64,000 nucleotides of DNA from the NCBI GenBank assembly GCA_014529385.2, contig CM043952.1, forward strand, positions 70,813,299 through 70,877,298, read 5' to 3'. Position 1 is the stretch's first letter; each line of letters begins with the position of its first letter. The stretch is from Adiantum capillus-veneris (lineage: Eukaryota > Streptophyta > Polypodiopsida > Polypodiales > Pteridaceae). Positions 59,039 to 64,000 of the stretch are shown piece after piece. The position numbers were made by a program, and so were the translations under genes. The notes under the pieces were generated by a model. That model searched no databases. It saw nothing but the letters and a program-made list of their open reading frames with translations, and was not told the origin of the DNA.

Positions 59039-59446
59039 CCTTCAGTTGATAGATTTGATGGCTATGATGACAGATTTTCCAAGGTTTCCAAGGTAGATGA
59101 CCCAATAGATGTATGGCACTCCATTGAAGGACTTGTGCAATGTGATGGTCAAAGTGTAGATGCCTTTGTCAAGGAGTTCAATGCCTTGTGGAAGAGATGG
59201 TGTGTTTCTTTGGGCAGTGATGCTCCTCCTCTTATGCTTAAAAAGTGTATGTTTATGCAAATTTTGAGGGCTGATTTGAAGTTAAACATTGAGCTTAAAA
59301 GGCCACCTACATTTGATGATGCAGTAAAGGTTGCAAAGCATAAGGAATGGAAGCTAGAGAGAGTGAGGGCAGCTTGGATTGCAAGAAGATGTGAAGCCAA
59401 ATGTATCTTATGTTTTAGACATAAATATGGACAATGTATGCAATGA
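59039..59446 (+). pseudogene. gag remnant of C
   Basis: Open frame without an early ATG. VDAFVKEFNALWKRWCVSLG, then APPLMLKKCMFMQILRADLK and RPPTFDDAVKVAKHKEWKLE match the middle of D's Gag (F..LW.RW..SL, P.FLKK, P.T...AV..A+.K). C is therefore a derivative of the Tat lineage. The frame ends before any complete zinc knuckle. Confidence 0.65.
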
Positions 59447-59544
59447 ATACTTCCATGTTTCTCATTCTCTTGAGCATGTGAAAGAATAATGTCATATACA
59501 TAATGAGATCGAGAAAAATTCTCAATGTATGTCATCTTTGTTGT

Positions 59545-60314
59545 TTAAGTGATTTGATGCCAACCTTCATGTCAAAGATGATGATGCTAGTAAGGTGGAT
59601 GTAGGCAATAAGGCTACCATGGTCATGAATGAATCTCAAATGAAAGGAGATGATTATTTTGAATGTCCAAGTCACATGGCTAATGCTTCTCATATATGTT
59701 AGAATGAGGATGAGTATGCTTCTGATACGAATGTTATTGCTGTGAGTTCTTCTCTTGTAGATGAGGTAGTCGAGGATCACATGATGGAGGTCAATGAAGA
59801 TAAAAATGACAAAGAGGGTAATGTGTATGATGAGGACTCTCGAGTATATGCTATGCAAAAGGATGATGAAGCAATTAGGTATACTACTTGTGTTGTTGAT
59901 GAAGAGCCTATAATTGAGAAACTTGATGATTTGTATGATGATGTGGGTGACCGTGCCTTAATTGATGATGAAGAGAATATTGAGAGATTATATGATGTGA
60001 AAAATTATGGAGATGCACTTTTTATACCTCATGTGAATATGGCTGATGCTACCTTTCTTGATCCTCTTATTAAGAGTCCTAAGTTATGTATGAAGGGTGG
60101 CTTACCTATCAAACATGGTATGGTTGAATTGGATGGATGCTTAATGAAGAGTGGGGGTAATGATATGAATATGCATGAGGATATGAAAATATCTGAGTTA
60201 AAGGTTAAAGACATTTTGGAGGAGATGTTAAAGGCTTCTTTGGATGTTGTAGTTGTGAAAGGCTTTCTTTGTGGGGTATCTGTTGAGAGTACTTTATGCC
60301 TAAACACGATTTGA
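59545..60314 (+). CDS. Acidic ORF of C (190 aa, open from 59703)
   Basis: Very rich in Asp and Glu in the first half (VNEDKNDKEGNVYDEDSRVY), then KSPKLCMKGGLPIKHGMVEL. A TAG at 59700-59702 separates an upstream in-frame segment (FDANLHVKDDDASK), so it may once have been longer. No ATG at the start. Not recognised; could be a spacer domain of the former polyprotein. Confidence 0.4.
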
Positions 60315-60437
60315 ATTCTACATATGGTTATGCTTTGATATTGGGAGTGACAAAATTGATATGGTTGGTGTTTCTTCATGCATTTTGTGCTTATGTTGTA
60401 TGGCCCTTTGATCCAGGTGGACAATATGCTTATGCTA

Positions 60438-60463
60438 CTGCTAGAGCATGAATGCTCTAGCAG
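60438..60463 (+). other. Perfect palindrome before C's polypurine tract
   Basis: CTGCTAGAGCAT, GA, ATGCTCTAGCAG: 12 perfect pairs and a GA loop, the same architecture and partly the same arms as in D and E, although C has no pol. Confidence 0.85.
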
Positions 60464-60483
60464 ACTGGGGGGTTGGCAAACTA
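60464..60483 (+). other. Polypurine tract region of C
   Basis: ACTGGGGGGTTGGCAAACTA before the LTR's TGTTGCAC. Weaker than in A or D. Confidence 0.6.
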
Positions 60484-61128
60484 TGTTGCACGCATTTTGA
60501 GAACCCCATTTTTTTTAAATTTGTACATATGGACATGACACTTGATGCCAAAAGGGTGTGTGGGCTTTGGTTTTGTGAGGTTTTTAGCTTTCTTTAGCAA
60601 GCACATGTACATGCACTGCAAGTGGCTAGTTTAGTGACAGCTGTTGGGCTACTCTAAGCGCCTGTGAGTGAGTTTTTTGAAGTGAGACTTGTATATAACT
60701 TAAACTTATGTAAAAACTTAAAAAATTTCATCCAAACTCCAGAAAATTGCAGGTATGAGCTCATTGTGCCTTCTTTTGTGCTCTTTGGGTTACAACTAGT
60801 TCTCTGCAAGGTTATGGCATGTATCTATGAATTGTGGAATTGGTGTTGAATTTGTGGGCTTGTGATGTTAATGGTGAAAGGGAAGGCCCTTGTCTTCATA
60901 TGCATTGGTCGGCGTGTGTTGTGAATGCATGCTTTGGCACGGTTTTGCTCCTATGTAACATAGTTTCTTGGGTGGGCGACGGCCAGTAAATTCCCAAGGG
61001 GACTACTCTTGTTGGACTTGTGGTGTTTTAAAGGGATTTTCCAAAGCTTTTGGTGTTGTTTTAGTGCTCTTTCAATGCTCTTGGGTGACATCGCTATAGA
61101 GGTGTTCCAGTTTGCTTGTTTCCCAACA
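60484..61128 (+). repeat. 3' LTR of C (645 bp)
   Basis: TGTTGCACGC to TTTCCCAACA. It preserves the unfilled D target site at about 60,594-60,611. Confidence 0.88.
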
Positions 61129-61132
61129 TCGT

Positions 61133-61590
61133 ACTCCATCGACATCAGCGGCGGTATCATCTTGGATGATGAAGGCAAGAAGGTGATTTCACGCATGCGC
61201 AGTCTTTGCTCTCAGGTGTTTAGACACTACATACTAAAAACCTGGAGTGAAGTTCCAAGTGAATTAAAAGATAGAGTCATCAGCATGCTGCATGACGAGC
61301 TTTCCGTGTTAACACGGGATGAGCGCTGCAATGAAGACCTGATGAAGGTTCGAATGCGCAAATACTGCAAGCACAAGCATTTTGAAGTACAAAAAGCAAT
61401 AAAGCATGGGTGGAACAGACCAAATTGGTTGGCCAAAGAAGATTGGAAGAATGCGAAGCGAGAAGCACGCGAGAATCCTGATAAGTGGAAGCAACAAGAG
61501 GAGGCAGCCAAAGCACGAGTAGAGGCAGGGAGCTCACACCACTTGGGGAGCGGCGAATGGGCATCATTTGAGGCTGATTTTGTAGGTGTT
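61133..61590 (+). pseudogene. Relic Y, right piece: plant transposase-like domain
   Basis: Continues Y in frame after C: ISGGIILDDEGKKVISRM, then WSEVPSELKDRVISML, KAIKHGWNRPNWLAKEDW and a Lys/Glu-rich helix, SSHHLGSGEW. The pattern (W..V...LK..., then a P.W...EDW block and a charged helix ending in Gly/Ser) resembles the plant Ptta/En/Spm-type transposase domain of CACTA transposons. After EADF a GTAGGT could be a 5' splice site. The similarity is by pattern only. Confidence 0.5.
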
Positions 61591-61599
61591 TTTTCATTG

Positions 61600-61900
61600 C
61601 TTTTTAGGTCCCAAATAAAGAGTTGGGTCCCTTGTGTGTGGAAACCCTTGGAGTCAGGGTGTGTGCATGGCTTCATTCTCAAGTGCTGACTCCCAAGCCC
61701 CCCCCCCAATCCCCTTGATAGTGACCTCTTAGTGCCCTTTTATAGGTGTAGGCTACATTAGTTTATGATAATTTGATTAGGTTAGGACCCTAATCAGGAG
61801 AGACAAAGCAAGGAGTTGGGTCCCAAATGGTTGACCCTTGCTTTGTCTTAGGAGAACTTTTAAATGATATCTCCTAGGTGGGCCTTTGTGACCATCACCT
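61600..61900. other. Non-coding stretch with a short hairpin
   Basis: GACAAAGCAAGG (61802-61813) is inverted as CCTTGCTTTGTC (61836-61847), 22-nt loop. There is a C9 run near 61,700. No gene. Confidence 0.5.
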
Positions 61901-62374
61901 AGAGAGAGGTGGCAATATACAATTGGTTTTATACAAGGTTTTTGGCTTGAAAACGGGAAAATAGATTACCCTATGGATATTTACTGCGAAGATGGCATCA
62001 CGGACGAGATGCCAGTGAATGGCGGGTTTGCTGGTGCATCGGTGTAGCACGTTCGCCAGTTTCGGGGCCGGTCGGGGCATGCCTTCGGCGTCCTGTCTTG
62101 ATTCGGTGTCGCCATCGCGTGATTTTGTTGTCTGTTCATTGTTGCGTTGGGTGTCGATGTCGAGTTCTTTTGCTTTTACTTCTCTGTGTGGGTATGGCGT
62201 GCTGTGTTGTTTGATTATGTGCGTGCGCATGTCGTGTACTCATGTATGTATGTGCGTATGCTTGTGAGTATGTAAATGTGTGTGTGGGTGTATGTAACCG
62301 TGTGAGGGTGTAGGTGTTGTGAGTGTGTTGTGCGTGTGTGGGTGTGTAAGTGTTTCGGCAAAGGTGTGTGTGGG

Positions 62375-62439
<65 letters not shown>

Positions 62440-62621
62440 TTTATTTATTTATTTATTTTTAATTTTTATAATCTTTACATGCAGGCTACAGAGAACGAGG
62501 GGGAGAGAGCATGAGTGAGGAGAGCGAGAGGCTGAGGGGGTGAGAAGGGCTGGGGAGTGTGTGTGTGTGTGTGTGTGCGTGCATGAAGAGGTAGGTGTGT
62601 GTGTGTGGTGTAGGTAACGAG

Positions 62622-62699
<78 letters not shown>

Positions 62700-63006
62700 T
62701 CTACGCCCGTTGGGTTGTTGCCACAGGATGGAGAGGGAGTCTGAGAGAGCGTGAGTGATGGTGTGTGTGTGTGGGTGGGCAAAGAGGTAATGTGTGTGTG
62801 TAAACGGAAAGAGAGAGAGATATTATTATATGTGCCCACTGGGCTGCCGCCGACACAGGGAACGAGGGTGAGATAGGGTCAACAGAAGGGAGAGAGAGAT
62901 TATTCGCTTTGTCATGCTGAGAACAAGAGAGGGAGAAAGTGGGGGGGTGGTTAAACGAGGGGGGGAGAGAGAGGGAGGGAGAGTGTGAGGGATAGGGTGA
63001 GGAATG

Positions 63007-63103
<97 letters not shown>

Positions 63104-63128
63104 CTATTTTGGCTTATGCATGGTGGGT

Positions 63129-63180
<52 letters not shown>

Positions 63181-63701
63181 TGTGTGCCTGCTGAGCTGGT
63201 TACACAGAGAGTGAGAGAACGAGAGGGCGTGTGAGTAAGAGAGATAGACTAGCTTGGATAATGGATGAGAGGGAGAGAGAGAATGCATGGCGGCCCCTAT
63301 GGATTGACGAACGAGAGGGGAGATCTAGAGATTCCAGGTGCATGTGTTAATGAAGGGGGGAGAGGGGAAATAATGGAGGAGAGGGGGAGGGTGGTGCCAA
63401 GGGAGGGGCGGCCCACTGTGGGCGTATGCATGGGAGGGAAGAGAGTGGCGGGGCGATAGGTTTAAAAACATGTTTTCTTTGTTGTTTATTTTTAGCTCCC
63501 CTCCGTGTGGGGTTGGTTCTCGTGGCCAAGCTCCAAAAGCCTCCGTGTGGGGTTGGTTCTCGTGGCCAAGCTCCAAAAGCCGAGCATCACATCTTGGTTG
63601 AGGGGCTGACGAAGGCGTGACAAGCTAGGTGTCGCCGTGCTTTGGGCAGAGGAAAGTGAAACTTTTCTTCTTTTTTCTTGATTTTTGAAAACCGGCTATC
63701 A
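61901..63701 (-). repeat. 3' LTR of element E (low-coordinate end not resolved)
   Basis: On the minus strand it starts TGATAGCCGGTTTTC at 63701, directly after a polypurine tract. It contains four long (GA)n tracts on the plus strand (62381-62434, 62628-62696, 63008-63094, 63133-63178), i.e. (CT)n in sense, plus a 40-bp tandem duplication. The LTR end could not be placed, so 61901 is only a guess. Confidence 0.5.
63501..63580. repeat. 40-bp exact tandem duplication
   Basis: Two identical units, 63501-63540 and 63541-63580, beginning CTCCGTGTGGGGTTGG. Confidence 0.95.
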
Positions 63702-63742
63702 TTCACCCTCCCCTTTTGGCTAGAGGCATTCATGCTTCTAGC
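63702..63742 (-). other. Polypurine tract and stop-codon hairpin of E
   Basis: 63719-63742 folds as GCTAGAAGCAT, GA, ATGCCTCTAGC (minus strand, one mismatch) around the pol stop. The tract CAAAAGGGGAGGGTGAA follows up to the LTR. Confidence 0.75.
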
Positions 63743-64000
63743 TCTACTTCTGATTCCCTAGCAGCGGAGTTGGAGGGTTCTCCCTCCTCTAGAATATCTA
63801 GCATGAACTCTGGATCAAATCTTAAGAAATACCTTTTTAGCCTCCATCCATTGACTCTGGTCTTGTGAATTTGACCATCTGCTTCCATCAATTTATAGCT
63901 GCCATTGGCATATCACTTTTTGACAATGAATGGTGCTTCCCACTTGGGCTGAAACTTCTTATCTTTCCTAGTGCCAGATCTGTCGTCGTATCTCAACACT
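63730..64000 (-). pseudogene. pol C-terminus of element E (partial)
   Basis: Minus-strand frame entering from the right edge: VLRYDDRSGTRKDKKF, then NGSYKLMEADGQIHKTRVNG and RFDPEFMLDILEEGE to the stop at 63730-63732. It matches D's integrase C-terminal domain. One in-frame TGA (63913-63915) stands in a KKKY.NGSY-like block, so this copy is broken. Confidence 0.75.

Larger units (their letters stand above)
48983..61128 (+). mobile_element. Element C: gag-only non-autonomous LTR retrotransposon, split by D
   Basis: LTR start TGTTGC(G/A)CGCATTTTGAG at 48983 and 60484, LTR end TTTCCCAACA at 58996 and 61128. Without D the element is about 3.0 kb: 5' LTR (875 bp), 1.49-kb interior, 3' LTR (645 bp). 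The interior has a primer-binding site, a gag remnant and an acidic ORF but no protease, RT or integrase. The flanking 4-bp duplication is CCGT (48979-48982) versus TCGT (61129-61132), one mismatch. This is the layout of plant TR-GAG-type elements, which depend on enzymes from other elements. Confidence 0.85.

Overview
This window is almost certainly nuclear DNA from a land plant with a large, repeat-packed genome. It contains no tRNA, rRNA or recognisable housekeeping gene. Nearly every base belongs to a long-terminal-repeat (LTR) retrotransposon or the relic of one, and insertions sit inside insertions. The polyproteins are plant non-chromoviral Ty3/gypsy (OTA/Tat-like, with two RNase H domains), other Ty3/gypsy, and copia. 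A non-seed plant such as a fern is a guess only; nothing here proves the species.

Layout. (1) 1-7580, plus strand: the 3' part of Tat-like element A, with an intact pol and a 2.7-kb 3' LTR, inserted into element B1. (2) 7581-14854, minus strand: B1, same family, with its 5' LTR and four small ORFs upstream of gag. (3) 15140-30943: a decayed copia element H (minus, exact 5-bp target duplication TAAGT). It contains a nearly intact 12.35-kb copy of the A/B family, B2 (16865-29214, minus, LTRs almost identical). B1 and H both sit inside one older minus-strand coding relic, X (14855-15139 and 30949-31386). (4) 31.4-40 kb: old minus-strand relics, namely a long coiled-coil ORF directly before a polypurine tract and probable LTR (Z), a (TG)n tract and a protease relic. 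(5) 40122-44992: plus-strand copia element I with 137-bp LTRs. (6) 45174-47429: minus-strand Ty3/gypsy pol relic F with two tandem integrase zinc domains. (7) 47952-48214: a long near-perfect inverted repeat. (8) 48461-61600: a transposase-like coding relic Y, split by a non-autonomous gag-only element C (48983-61128). C's 5' LTR is itself split by Tat-like element D (49106-58240). (9) 61.9-64 kb: 3' LTR and pol end of a D-related element E (minus).

The elements share features beyond their proteins. A hairpin with a 2-nt GA loop lies just before the polypurine tract in every Tat-like element whose 3' end can be read. It sits on the pol stop codon where pol exists, its arm sequence differs between families while pairing is kept, and it is also present in C, which has no pol. 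A second hairpin with covarying arms lies near the LTR 3' end and is followed by a copy of the primer-binding-site core TGGTGCCCC. The A/B family carries two pairs of paralogous small ORFs between primer-binding site and gag, and one of these pairs has a counterpart in D. I consider these accessory ORFs and conserved RNA/DNA structures the strongest candidates for something undescribed.

All identities and ages were judged by eye; no alignment or database search was run.
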